From Pollutimonas nitritireducens (GTDB lineage: Bacteria > Pseudomonadota > Gammaproteobacteria > Burkholderiales > Burkholderiaceae_B): a stretch of DNA of 64,000 nt. The position numbers were made by a program, and so were the translations under genes. The stretch is from contig NZ_PDNV01000012.1 of the NCBI RefSeq assembly GCF_002849615.1, positions 1-64,000 of the forward strand, in the 5' to 3' direction. The notes under the pieces were generated by a model. It was not told the DNA's origin. It searched no databases and saw only the letters and a program-made list of their open reading frames with translations. Of this stretch, positions 35,273-43,188 are shown in pieces (the stretch's first letter is position 1; the number at the start of each line of letters is the position of its first letter).

Positions 35273-35794
35273 TCAGCGCGGCTTGTCCTCCGGGATTTCT
35301 AACGTCGACAGCAACTCAGCGAGGCGATCATCCAGGGATGCCAGTGCCTCAGGCTGAAGCAGCGTCAGGATTTCCCGTTCGTTCTCAACGTGCGCCTCTA
35401 CCGCGCGATCGATCAGTTCAAGCCCTGCCGGGGTCAGTTGGACCAGCATACTGCGTGCGTCGTTGCGGTTCGGTATGCGCTGCACCCAACCGGCAGCCTC
35501 CAGCCGCTGAAGCCTATGAGTCATCGTACCGGAAGTGATCATCAATGCTGCAAACAACGTTGTCGGCGCCAGACAGTATGGGGCACCGGAACGTCTTAGC
35601 GTGGCCAGTACATCGAACTCCCAATTGGTCATTCCGAATTCCGAGAACATCTTATCCAGTTCGCGCTGTAGTAGCGCTGCACAACGCTTGAGGCGCCCAA
35701 TGGGCCCCATCGGGCTGATCTCCAGATCCGGACGCTCGCGGCGCCATTGTTCAAGGATGGCATCCACCGAGTCCGGTTGTCGCTTTCTTCTCAT
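35273..35794 (-). CDS. MarR-family transcriptional regulator
   Basis: The 173-residue protein has a central winged helix-turn-helix typical of MarR: LATLRRSGAPYCLAPTTLFAALMITSGTMTHRLQRLEAAGWVQRIPNRNDARSMLVQLTPAGLELIDR (about residues 65-135), with the wing RNDARSMLVQLT. An N-terminal ~40-residue extension is present. ATG 35794 follows GTGGAGATTGCA. It is divergent from the transporter gene, with overlapping dyads in the intergenic interval, and is likely its local repressor. Confidence 0.9.
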   Translation of the reverse strand: MRRKRQPDSVDAILEQWRRERPDLEISPMGPIGRLKRCAALLQRELDKMFSEFGMTNWEFDVLATLRRSGAPYCLAPTTLFAALMITSGTMTHRLQRLEAAGWVQRIPNRNDARSMLVQLTPAGLELIDRAVEAHVENEREILTLLQPEALASLDDRLAELLSTLEIPEDKPR

Positions 35795-35810
35795 TGCAAT
35801 CTCCACTTGT

Positions 35811-35862
35811 CTTGACTTCAAGATAAAATGCCGTCAAACTTCAATTTTATCTTGAATTGAAG
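35811..35862. promoter_or_regulatory. Operator region with overlapping dyads between marR and transporter
   Basis: TTCAAGATAAAAT (35817-35829) and ATTTTATCTTGAA (35844-35856) are perfect 13-base inverted repeats. CTTGACTTCAAG (35811-35822) is palindromic around CT. CTTCAATT (35839-35846) and AATTGAAG (35855-35862) add a second dyad. The interval also holds the divergent promoters, which suits a MarR-type repressor controlling both genes. Confidence 0.7.
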
Positions 35863-35870
35863 ATTGTTTC

Positions 35871-36743
35871 ATGCCCAGTCCCTCACATCACCCAGTCTGG
35901 GGTGACATTATCCTGACGGCCCTGGCGCCCGCCATCTGGGGTTCGACCTATATCGTTACCTCGGAACTGCTCCCGCCGGACCGACCGTTTACCGCCGCTT
36001 TGATTAGGACATTACCCGCTGGTTTACTGCTCGTCTTATGCTTGCGGCATCTACCAACGGGGCGTGAATGGGGCCGCTTGGTCGTACTGTCAGCGTTGAA
36101 TATCGGAATTTTTCAGGGGTTGTTGTTCGTGGCGGCGTATCGCCTGCCTGGAGGTTTGGCATCGGTAGTGGGCGCGATCCAGCCGCTGCTGGTCATGGCG
36201 TTGATATGGGCTGTAGATCATCGCAAGCCGATAAAATTGGCAATGTGGGCCAGCATGCTGGGCGTTGTGGGCATGGCGATCCTGCTGCTGTCCCCGAGCA
36301 CCATTTGGGAGCCGATCGGCGTTGCAGCTGCGTTGGCCGGAGCCGCATGCATGGCTGCCGGGACCTATCTGACACGCCGCTGGCGAACGGACATGCCAGT
36401 GCTTGCCCTGACGGGCTGGCAACTGCTGGCCGGTGGTCTGATGTTGGCGCCCGTCGCCTTGGTAGCGGATCCACCACTGCCGACATTGAACCTTACACAG
36501 GCACTGGCTTATGCCTACCTCTCTATTGCGGGCGCACTGTTCGCCTATGCGCTGTGGTTTCGTGGCATCGCACGATTGTCGCCGGTGGCTGTGTTATCGC
36601 TGGGGTTGCTGAGTCCGTTGACGGCAGTGATTCTTGGCTGGGCACTGCTGGGGCAATCCGTTACGGGCGTGTCTCTGGTCGGGCTCCTCATGGTGCTTGG
36701 CAGCATCTTGGTAGTGCAATGGGCATCAAACCGGCCAACCTGA
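35871..36743 (+). CDS. EamA/DMT-superfamily transporter
   Basis: The 290-residue protein has ten predicted membrane segments in two EamA repeats, with LTALAPAIWGSTYIVTSELLPPDRPFTAALIRTLPAGLLLV at the start and the second repeat beginning near residue 150. It belongs to the drug/metabolite transporter superfamily; the RhaT/EamA group exports amino acids or metabolites. Divergent from a MarR regulator, a common genetic form of an inducible exporter. Substrate unknown. Confidence 0.88.
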   Translation: MPSPSHHPVWGDIILTALAPAIWGSTYIVTSELLPPDRPFTAALIRTLPAGLLLVLCLRHLPTGREWGRLVVLSALNIGIFQGLLFVAAYRLPGGLASVVGAIQPLLVMALIWAVDHRKPIKLAMWASMLGVVGMAILLLSPSTIWEPIGVAAALAGAACMAAGTYLTRRWRTDMPVLALTGWQLLAGGLMLAPVALVADPPLPTLNLTQALAYAYLSIAGALFAYALWFRGIARLSPVAVLSLGLLSPLTAVILGWALLGQSVTGVSLVGLLMVLGSILVVQWASNRPT

Positions 36744-36800
36744 TCAAATCACCTTCATCCTTTTCTTAAAACTGTCCACTTAAATTTAACGGAAAGTCCT

Positions 36801-37418
36801 ATGAGCAACCCCATCAAGCAAGCTATTGAGTCACGTGTTTCGACCAATTACTACGACCCCAGCCGACAACTATCCGATGATGACATCAAGGGGCTAGTTG
36901 ACCAAGCCACGCGCGCGCCCTCAGCGTACAATTTCCAGAACTGGAGGTTCATTGCCGTGCGTTCGTCCGAGGCCAAGGCGCGTTTGAAGGCTGTTTCCTA
37001 CGGACAGCAGAAGGTTGCCGACGCATCGGTGACGTTCATCATCTGCGGCACACTGGCTGCTCACGAGCAACTGCGCCAGGCCCTCGAGCCGTCCGCGGAA
37101 GCAGGGATCATGGACCAATCGGCAGTCGATGGATGGGTTGCTCAAGCCACTCGCACGCATACCGACAACCCAGAATTACAGCGTGATGAGGCCATCCGCT
37201 CTGCATCGCTGGCAGCAATGACGTTGATGCTCGCGGCAGAGGGGATGGGGTTGGCCACAGGGGCAATGATTGGCTTCGACCCCGAAGGCTTATCGCGCGA
37301 ATTCAAACTGACGACGACAGAGGTGCCTGCCATCATTGTCACCGTCGGTTATCCGATGTCGGGGAACTGGTCACAGAAGCCTCGCAAACCGTTGCATGAA
37401 GTCATCGAGTTTGCTTGA
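36801..37418 (+). CDS. Nitroreductase-family flavoprotein
   Basis: The 205-residue protein has nitroreductase-fold features: IESRVSTNYYDPSRQLSDDDIKGLVDQATRAPSAYNFQNWRFIAVRS (FMN-binding R and SxxN) near residues 10-55, DEAIRSASLAAMTLMLAAEGMGLATGAMIGFD and EVPAIIVTVGYP. It probably binds FMN and reduces nitro or quinone compounds with NAD(P)H. It is 57 bases after the transporter and on the same strand, so likely in the same unit, under the same MarR regulator. Confidence 0.9.
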   Translation: MSNPIKQAIESRVSTNYYDPSRQLSDDDIKGLVDQATRAPSAYNFQNWRFIAVRSSEAKARLKAVSYGQQKVADASVTFIICGTLAAHEQLRQALEPSAEAGIMDQSAVDGWVAQATRTHTDNPELQRDEAIRSASLAAMTLMLAAEGMGLATGAMIGFDPEGLSREFKLTTTEVPAIIVTVGYPMSGNWSQKPRKPLHEVIEFA

Positions 37419-37503
37419 GGATCGTCGCTCAATTGGAGGTCTTCACCGCCGCACCGTCGAACTGATCAAAGTCTGCTTTGGGTTGTGCATTCTTAAAAAT
37501 AAC

Positions 37504-37839
37504 CTATACGGAACCCGTCGCCCGCATGCGCGCGATTTCGCTCTCTGTGTAAATCGCCTGCAGGGCTTCGCGACGTTGATGACGCAGGCTATTGGTGCAA
37601 AACAGTGGGTCGCTTGCCAGTGTGGCGTTGAGGATGACATGCTCACAAAAGATCGCCCATTCCCGTTCGTTCTGAATGCCCAGGATAACGGTGTCACCAT
37701 TTTTGTTGCTGAATGGTCCGTACGGATAAATCGTCGCGTGGGATGCTCCCGACCTGGCGGGAGGCGATGCGCCGTGGTAGGCGTAGTACATCGGAACACC
37801 CATGAGCGCGCCGGCCGGCACGGATCCCTTCAAGTCCAC
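37504..37839 (-). pseudogene. CaiB/BaiF CoA-transferase fragment
   Basis: The frame contains GALMGVPMYYAYHGASPPARSGASHATIYPYGPF and then NEREWAIFCEHVILNATLASDPLFCTNSLRHQRREALQAIY, a characteristic internal section of class III CoA-transferases. Only about 95 of the usual ~400 residues remain, with both ends missing, and the frame runs into unrelated sequence. It abuts, on its 5' side, an autotransporter fragment on the other strand. Confidence 0.78.
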
Positions 37840-37844
37840 GCTGG

Positions 37845-37990
37845 ATACCGGGCGTATCTTCGGCCAAGTATCGGGAGGTGTTCAAGTGCTAGGCAAGAAA
37901 GGCATGGACGTCAGGCTTCAATACGACGGGCTGCTGTCTAATAAAGTCCGTAGCCATTCGGGGTCCTTGAAGGCCAGCTGGCAGTTCTAA
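37845..37990 (+). pseudogene. Autotransporter beta-barrel C-terminal fragment
   Basis: The last 48 codons read GRIFGQVSGGVQVLGKKGMDVRLQYDGLLSNKVRSHSGSLKASWQF, ending with the aromatic terminal residue typical of outer-membrane autotransporter barrels. No upstream passenger or barrel is in frame, so only the last strands survive. It is a fragment, not a gene. Confidence 0.7.
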
Positions 37991-38078
37991 CTTGCAATAA
38001 GGTACAAGCCGGGCGTTCTAGCCGTGACGAACTTGACCCCATTGGCGACGATCTTCAGATAGTCGGTCAAGGGGGCGG

Positions 38079-38747
38079 TCACGCCCGGGCCAATGCGGCA
38101 TCACGCCGTTTCATGATCCGGACGATGGCGTTCAGCGCAACCCCGTACATGGGCACGAACAGCAGCAGGCTGACAGCCAGTTTGATGACGTAGTCCACGA
38201 CGGCGATCTCCGCCCAATGCTCGGCCATGAAGGGGTTGCTGCTGCGCCAGAAGGCAACGCTGAAGAAGACGGCCGTATCCAGCGCCTGCCCCACCACGGC
38301 CGCCGCGGCGGGCGCCACCCACCACTGCATATAGTTGCGGCGCATGCGGTCAAACACTTGCACATCCAGTAGCTGACCCAGCACGTAGGCGGCGAAACTG
38401 GCGAAGGCGATGCGGAACACGAAGCTGTTGAATTCGCTTAGCGTGTCGATGCCGTTGAAGCGGCCTTCATGGAACAGCACCGACACGATGTAGGACGCGA
38501 TAAGGGCCGGTAGCATGGCTCGCGCTATCACGCTACGGGCCTCGGTCTTGCCAATCAGGCGCACGGTCAGGTCGGTTGCCAGAAAAATAAAGGGAAAACT
38601 AAAGGCGCCCCAGGTGCTGTGAAAGCCGAACAGGTCGATGGGAAGCTGCACCAGATAATTGCTGGCGATGATGATAACGACGTGGAACGCTACCAATAGC
38701 GCGAGATAGAGCGATACCCGCGATTGCGGGGCGTATGCCAAGGTCAT
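38079..38747 (-). CDS. yhhQ: Queuosine precursor transporter YhhQ
   Basis: The 222-residue protein has six membrane segments and the VUT/YhhQ features: HVVIIIASNYLVQLPIDLFGFHSTWGAFSFPFIFLATDLTVRLIGKTEAR near residues 20-70 and the conserved ALDTAVFFSVAFW region. YhhQ imports preQ0/preQ1 for queuosine tRNA modification. A preQ1-like element lies directly upstream with its ribosome-binding site, which supports the assignment. The gene is monocistronic on the minus strand. Confidence 0.9.
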   Translation of the reverse strand: MTLAYAPQSRVSLYLALLVAFHVVIIIASNYLVQLPIDLFGFHSTWGAFSFPFIFLATDLTVRLIGKTEARSVIARAMLPALIASYIVSVLFHEGRFNGIDTLSEFNSFVFRIAFASFAAYVLGQLLDVQVFDRMRRNYMQWWVAPAAAAVVGQALDTAVFFSVAFWRSSNPFMAEHWAEIAVVDYVIKLAVSLLLFVPMYGVALNAIVRIMKRRDAALARA

Positions 38748-39029
38748 GATGAGCCTTTTTGATGGATGGGGTTAGGGAACCCATGGAGGAATGCTAGGAC
38801 GAATTGTACGCCGAGTTACACGACGGTCGGAAACCGCAAGAGGCTCTTACGGCGTATCCGACCGACAGCGAGCCACATTAAACCGCGCTGCGGCGAGGAC
38901 ATTCACGTTGGGGTAGCGGTGCCCCGTTCTCGCGGGTAGCGCCTTATTTGCCCAATTCGGCATTCCCGAATTGTTAGCAAACCGGCCTGCGCGCACACTG
39001 GAATCCTGGAAATGTTTCAGGAGAACATC
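38748..39029. other. Divergent intergenic region between yhhQ and the Tad operon
   Basis: Apart from the preQ1-like leader, an 8-base inverted repeat CAATTCGG/CCGAATTG (38953-38973, 5-base spacer) lies before the pilin gene and could be an operator. I see no clear sigma-70 or sigma-54 promoter. No gene is supported. Confidence 0.45.
38754..38784 (-). promoter_or_regulatory. preQ1-I riboswitch-like leader of yhhQ
   Basis: Read on the minus strand: ATGGG, then TTCCCT, then AACCCCAT, then CCATCAAAA, then AGG, followed by CTCATC and the ATG of yhhQ. This is the order of the Thermoanaerobacter tengcongensis preQ1-I aptamer: stem 1, short loop, AACCCCA strand, A-rich tail and 3' AGG that overlaps the Shine-Dalgarno. 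Here CCT of the loop can pair with AGG to form the pseudoknot that would hide the ribosome-binding site. The match is in layout and key bases and has not been computed with a covariance model. Confidence 0.7.
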
Positions 39030-39293
39030 GTGCAAAAACGACAAGGCAGGCAATCCGGCCAGGGTATGACCGAATACATTATCGTGGTCGCGCTCGTCGC
39101 AGTGGCCGCGATCGCCGTATACCAGTTATTCGGTCAGGTCGTCCGCTCGCAGACGGCGGCTATGGCCAAGGAGCTGGCCGGGGAAGATGGCTCCGAAGAA
39201 TCTCGCATGGCGCAAACTGCTGCCGAAGCGGCCGCCGCGCAAACTGCTGCCAAGACCCTCAAGTCATTCACCGGTAACTCGGGGGCGCAATGA
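39030..39293 (+). CDS. Flp-type pilin of the Tad locus
   Basis: The 87-residue product from GTG 39030 has a short basic leader (QKRQGRQSGQG) followed by MTEYIIVVALVAVAAIAVYQLFGQ, a class III prepilin cleavage pattern (G followed by a residue pair and EY) and hydrophobic core. The C-terminal 45 residues are Ala/Glu/Gln-rich and helical. The GTG is chosen over ATG 39012 because AGGAG lies 6 bases before it. No prepilin peptidase is encoded in the cluster. It overlaps the next gene by four bases. Confidence 0.8.
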   Translation: MQKRQGRQSGQGMTEYIIVVALVAVAAIAVYQLFGQVVRSQTAAMAKELAGEDGSEESRMAQTAAEAAAAQTAAKTLKSFTGNSGAQ

Positions 39294-40618
39294 GCTTCAC
39301 GCGGCCCTCAGTCATGACTGGTGCGCAGCAAGGGCAAGCCTTGGTGCTGGGCATGCTGCTCGCCGGCGTGGCTATCGTGGTGTTTCTCAGGTATTTCGCT
39401 ACCGCGCAGGTAGTGGCGGCCAAGGCCAGGCAGTTGCATGCGGTCGATGCAGCGGCTTATAGCGGCGCCTTGACACAAGCGCGCGGCATGAACTTCATGG
39501 CGTATGTTAACCGTGCGCACGTTGGACACCAGCTTGCCATGGCTCACCTGGTCACTCTGGGTACATGGGCGTCGCTGGGCGGAAATCAGGCGCATCAGCT
39601 GGCCAGTGGAAATCCCCCGGCTTTTCTCGTTTCGATGATGTTTGGCGAGGACCATGGCGCAGCCTATCGCGCTGCCAAGAGGGCCGCCGGTTTCGATGCT
39701 CGTGCCACGACGCAAGGCGAATTGGCACGAGCCTACGCCGATCACGATGACGTGGTCCGAACGGTGCTCACAACGGTTCAGGATGACGTTGCAAACAGTC
39801 TGCCGCAAGCCCGAGCCGCTGCCATGCAATCTGTTCTTGCCCGAAATTTCCCTGAATTCCCCGTTGTCCATGATTTCAACCTCACTGTAGATCACGATAA
39901 ATGGCCCGGTTATGTGCAGCTCCATTCGGGTCGGCAGTCGCTTCATTCATTTGTCAAAGACATGGCGCAGGTATATCGCTTTCTTTCGCCACGTGACCAT
40001 ACTGCTTCAAATCCGTGGTCCGTTGACGCCCGATGCCCCCACTTAAGACACGAACTGCGTCGGCGTGGTCGCACGGAACTTGACGCTTCCGGGCGTTGGC
40101 AGTCCATCGACACACAGTCCTATCATGCCCTGCGATCCAATAAATGGATAGGCTGCTACTACCGCGAATACGCAATGGGGTGGGGTTGGATACCTAGCAC
40201 ATCGCATTCCGTGATGACCGGGGCCCATGTGGGTGACGCTCCGGCCGATTTCTCGGCTCAGGACTTCTGGCGCTGGGTGAAGGACGCCACTGACTGGGAC
40301 ATCGTATCCGGCAGCGATAACCCATTGGCCAATTCTAGGGCGGCGGCGAACCGACATCGCTGGGAGGGTGGCGGCCTGCCTGACTACATCGACGTAAATC
40401 GGCAAGGTACAGACTTTGCCTTGAGGTTTGGTGTAACGCTCAGGCATCCAGGTCCGCAAGGTCTCACGATCACGACACAGAGCGGCGCCGAAACGTTTTT
40501 CGACAGGCCTCATGTGCGTTCCGATGGCAAGCGCGAATACGCCAACCTTTTTCATCCCTATTGGCAGGCGCGACTTGCCGCCCATACCTCTACCCAACTG
40601 GGCGACACAGGGCCATGA
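39290..40618 (+). CDS. TadG-like pilus assembly protein
   Basis: The 442-residue protein begins with a basic segment, then GQALVLGMLLAGVAIVVFLRYFATAQVVAAKARQLHAVDAAAYSGAL, a TadE/TadG-type single membrane helix with the 'GQA' and 'DAAAYSGA' patterns. The rest is a long extracytoplasmic domain rich in His, Trp and Arg, with no domain that I recognise. It overlaps the pilin stop and the next gene start, so it belongs to the Tad operon. It is likely a pseudopilin-like assembly or surface protein. Confidence 0.72.
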   Translation: MSFTRPSVMTGAQQGQALVLGMLLAGVAIVVFLRYFATAQVVAAKARQLHAVDAAAYSGALTQARGMNFMAYVNRAHVGHQLAMAHLVTLGTWASLGGNQAHQLASGNPPAFLVSMMFGEDHGAAYRAAKRAAGFDARATTQGELARAYADHDDVVRTVLTTVQDDVANSLPQARAAAMQSVLARNFPEFPVVHDFNLTVDHDKWPGYVQLHSGRQSLHSFVKDMAQVYRFLSPRDHTASNPWSVDARCPHLRHELRRRGRTELDASGRWQSIDTQSYHALRSNKWIGCYYREYAMGWGWIPSTSHSVMTGAHVGDAPADFSAQDFWRWVKDATDWDIVSGSDNPLANSRAAANRHRWEGGGLPDYIDVNRQGTDFALRFGVTLRHPGPQGLTITTQSGAETFFDRPHVRSDGKREYANLFHPYWQARLAAHTSTQLGDTGP

Positions 40619-41424
40619 AACTGATTCTATCTCCCCCGCTTGGATGTCGGCTTCCGACATCTTCTCCCTGGCATGAATGTGCGTGGCCCACGACCCAGCG
40701 TGGGCAGGCATTGCTCGAGGGCTTGGTGGTCTTATTGGCATTGCTTTCCTTGTGGGTTGGTGTCGGCTGGGTGGGACGGCTGCAGGACATGGCGCTACAG
40801 GCCGCCCATGCGAGCCGATACGTTGCCTTTGCACTAAGCCGTGATCCAGGTGCGTCTATGGAAGTAGAAATGCGGCAACATTATTTTTCGGGGCGTGCCC
40901 ATCAATGGTCGGATCGTCGTGGCGAACGACTGTTAAGTCCGGGACTTAATGAAGTGACGTTGCAGATAGACCGGCAAACCGTGCTGGACGCGTCGGCGCA
41001 GGCAGGGCGGACATCTGACAAAGCCGCCATTTTGCGCCGGCAATGGCGTATTGAAGACACCGGCATAGTGGCCAGCAATATTGCTGTCGCACCGCTGTCT
41101 GGACCTGTTAGGGCGCCGGAAACGGCTACTGTAACCGGACTGAATGACTTTGATCGACAGCAATTCGTTTTGCGACGCCATACCGCCATTCTTACGGGCG
41201 CCGGTCATGCGTCCAGCGATGCTTCAACGCAACAGGTCGTGGCTGAGTCCGCGCTTGCATGGAACCAGAGCGCAGGTTCGTCGTATGCGCTAGGAACCGA
41301 TGTCGCGGCCGCGATGTCGCGGGTTGATGCAGCCTGGAATCGTCCCGAACCGATCTTCGATTGGTTGGCTCCCTGGGCCGGTCAGGTACCCGATTTTCAC
41401 TTGGGAAGTCCGGGATATGAATAA
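40615..41424 (+). CDS. TadE-like pilus protein
   Basis: The 269-residue product from ATG 40615 has QRGQALLEGLVVLLALLSLWVGVGWVGRLQDMALQAAHASRYVAF near residue 30, the TadE-like helix with its Glu. The remaining extracytoplasmic part has no match I know. Start chosen because it overlaps the preceding stop by ATGA; the longer frame upstream lies in the previous gene. Confidence 0.72.
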   Translation: MKLILSPPLGCRLPTSSPWHECAWPTTQRGQALLEGLVVLLALLSLWVGVGWVGRLQDMALQAAHASRYVAFALSRDPGASMEVEMRQHYFSGRAHQWSDRRGERLLSPGLNEVTLQIDRQTVLDASAQAGRTSDKAAILRRQWRIEDTGIVASNIAVAPLSGPVRAPETATVTGLNDFDRQQFVLRRHTAILTGAGHASSDASTQQVVAESALAWNQSAGSSYALGTDVAAAMSRVDAAWNRPEPIFDWLAPWAGQVPDFHLGSPGYE

Positions 41425-42172
41425 TCGTGTGAAAACCCTATTGACAGCCCGTGGTTTGAGCTTGTTTCCATTAATTATCGGCCTGTGCCGCATTTTCGCG
41501 AATGCGTGCCTGGGCTTTGTAATGGTGTCGGGTCAGGCTAACGGCATGCCACTATTCGATACGGATAAGAAGGTGGAGGCACTTCTTGCCTCGTTGCCCG
41601 ACAAGCGGTTTCATTGGCAGCAACACCAGGCCATGCAGCTATCCGGGATGCCGTCCTACGCAAAGTCCTTTGCTTCAACCCTGCTTGCTGTCGAAGCGGC
41701 CGAGATCCTGTCTGGCCATACTGATATCTTCCAGCGCGTTCTGACGCTACGCGACAAGATCATATTGTCGGGGCTGCGGGCCGGATGGCATTGGTTGGCT
41801 GAAATCGAGTCGGCTCCACAGGGATCCCGCGGCTATGTGTCGGCGCTGTATGTACAAGCCCCAAGTACCAATCCGCCCGGCACAGACAGGGACCATTTGT
41901 TCCAATGGTTGCCCGCCAATGCGGCAAGAAGGTTCAGCCTGACATCCGCCGCAAGGCCTCATACCGTAAACCAACATATTTATAGCGTCGCACTTGATCG
42001 TGATGAACTTCTTGCTTATATCGAACGTGGCCTGCACCAAGAAGGGTGGACTCGCGAACAGGCTTTTGCAACACGCGGTTCAAGCGCCTGGCGTCGAGGG
42101 AATGCGCGCCTGATGCTGTTTCCTCAGGTCAGCGCGGCAGGAACTACTTTATTCGTTCACCACGTTCAATAA
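41417..42172 (+). CDS. Tad-locus protein of unknown function
   Basis: The 251-residue product starts MNNRVKTLLTARGLSLFPL and has one hydrophobic N-terminal segment (residues 14-37), which may be a signal anchor. The rest shows no family I recognise. Repeated basic/aromatic patterns (RFHWQQHQAMQL, WLPANAARRFSL) and a predicted mix of strands and helices suggest a periplasmic domain. Its start overlaps the TadE-like stop by eight bases and cpaB follows after 23 bases, so it is clearly part of the Tad operon. Confidence 0.65.
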   Translation: MNNRVKTLLTARGLSLFPLIIGLCRIFANACLGFVMVSGQANGMPLFDTDKKVEALLASLPDKRFHWQQHQAMQLSGMPSYAKSFASTLLAVEAAEILSGHTDIFQRVLTLRDKIILSGLRAGWHWLAEIESAPQGSRGYVSALYVQAPSTNPPGTDRDHLFQWLPANAARRFSLTSAARPHTVNQHIYSVALDRDELLAYIERGLHQEGWTREQAFATRGSSAWRRGNARLMLFPQVSAAGTTLFVHHVQ

Positions 42173-42195
42173 GTCATCGTGAGAAAGGATATCCA

Positions 42196-43179
42196 ATGAG
42201 GGCACCGATCTTTAATCGTTCCCTGGCGATGCTATCGCTGGCACTCGTCGCCGGCCTCTGTGCTGCCTGGGCAGCACGCCAGCACATACAGAATCGTGTT
42301 CAATTGCTCGAAGCACAGGCCCGGGTTCCCATGGTGAACCGCGTCGTAGCCGCCCACGATCTGCCTGCCGGAACGCAGCTGGGTTCGGAACACCTTGCGC
42401 TGCGATCATTGCCAGCGTCGGTGGCATCCAGCGACAGCATTCCTCCGGAACGCCATGGCGAGTTGCACGGTACTGTGTTGCGCTCGCCTTTGCGCGGCGG
42501 CGATCTTGTTCTTCCTGCCCATGCAATGGCACAGCAGCAGACTGCCTTCTCATCTCATCTCGCGACGGGCCGCAGGGCCATCACTATGCCGGTGGACGCC
42601 ATCAATTCCGTTTCGGGCTTGTTACAACCTGGCGACCTGATCGATCTGTATGTGTCGTTCGAGTATCGGCGGCGCCGGATCACTGCGCCGTTATTGCAGG
42701 GAGTATTGGTCTTGGCAACCGGCACCACAACGCAGCAAGCACACGAGAGCACACCATTGCGTCAAGGTGCCTACGCCACTGTTACGCTGGATGCCGCTCC
42801 TGAAGATGCGGTTAAGCTGGTCGCAGCACGGCAAAGCGGCACCATAACGGCAGTACTTCGCCATCCGACGGACAGCGTCGCCACCCAAAAGGCGGTGCGC
42901 GGCGACTTGGCGAGTCTATTGGAAATTGACTCGGGGCTGCCGCCCGCGGTCAGCAAGAAGATTCCAGTCATCTATGGCAACAAGGTCATCGCAACTATAC
43001 CCGGACTCACTTCTTCGGGGTTGTCATCGCCACGCCAGGGCAGCGGTCTGTTCGATTTGCCCTATGCGCCCGAACTGGTCAGCGCCTGGATGCAGTCGGT
43101 AGCCGACGCTCACGACGCCCCGCGTATCCACGATCTGACCGCAGGCCCTGCGTCGCTGTCTGATGCCCCCGTCGAGTAG
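42196..43179 (+). CDS. cpaB: Flp pilus assembly protein CpaB
   Basis: The 327-residue protein has an N-terminal membrane anchor (residues 8-26), then an SAF domain with MVNRVVAAHDLPAGTQLGSEHLALRSLPASVASSDSIPP (residues 50-85), a second RcpC/CpaB-type domain with ITMPVDAINSVSGLLQPGDLIDLYVSFEYRR and GAYATVTLDAAPEDAVKLVAARQSGTITAVLR. CpaB/RcpC is a periplasmic assembly protein partnered with the secretin. The ATG has AAAGGA 9 bases upstream. The gene is followed directly by cpaC. Confidence 0.9.
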   Translation: MRAPIFNRSLAMLSLALVAGLCAAWAARQHIQNRVQLLEAQARVPMVNRVVAAHDLPAGTQLGSEHLALRSLPASVASSDSIPPERHGELHGTVLRSPLRGGDLVLPAHAMAQQQTAFSSHLATGRRAITMPVDAINSVSGLLQPGDLIDLYVSFEYRRRRITAPLLQGVLVLATGTTTQQAHESTPLRQGAYATVTLDAAPEDAVKLVAARQSGTITAVLRHPTDSVATQKAVRGDLASLLEIDSGLPPAVSKKIPVIYGNKVIATIPGLTSSGLSSPRQGSGLFDLPYAPELVSAWMQSVADAHDAPRIHDLTAGPASLSDAPVE

Positions 43180-43188
43180 GTGCCGGCA

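Noticed and set aside
38874-39029. A sigma-54 promoter before the Tad operon
   Set aside because: No GG-N10-GC arrangement with the expected flanking bases was found.
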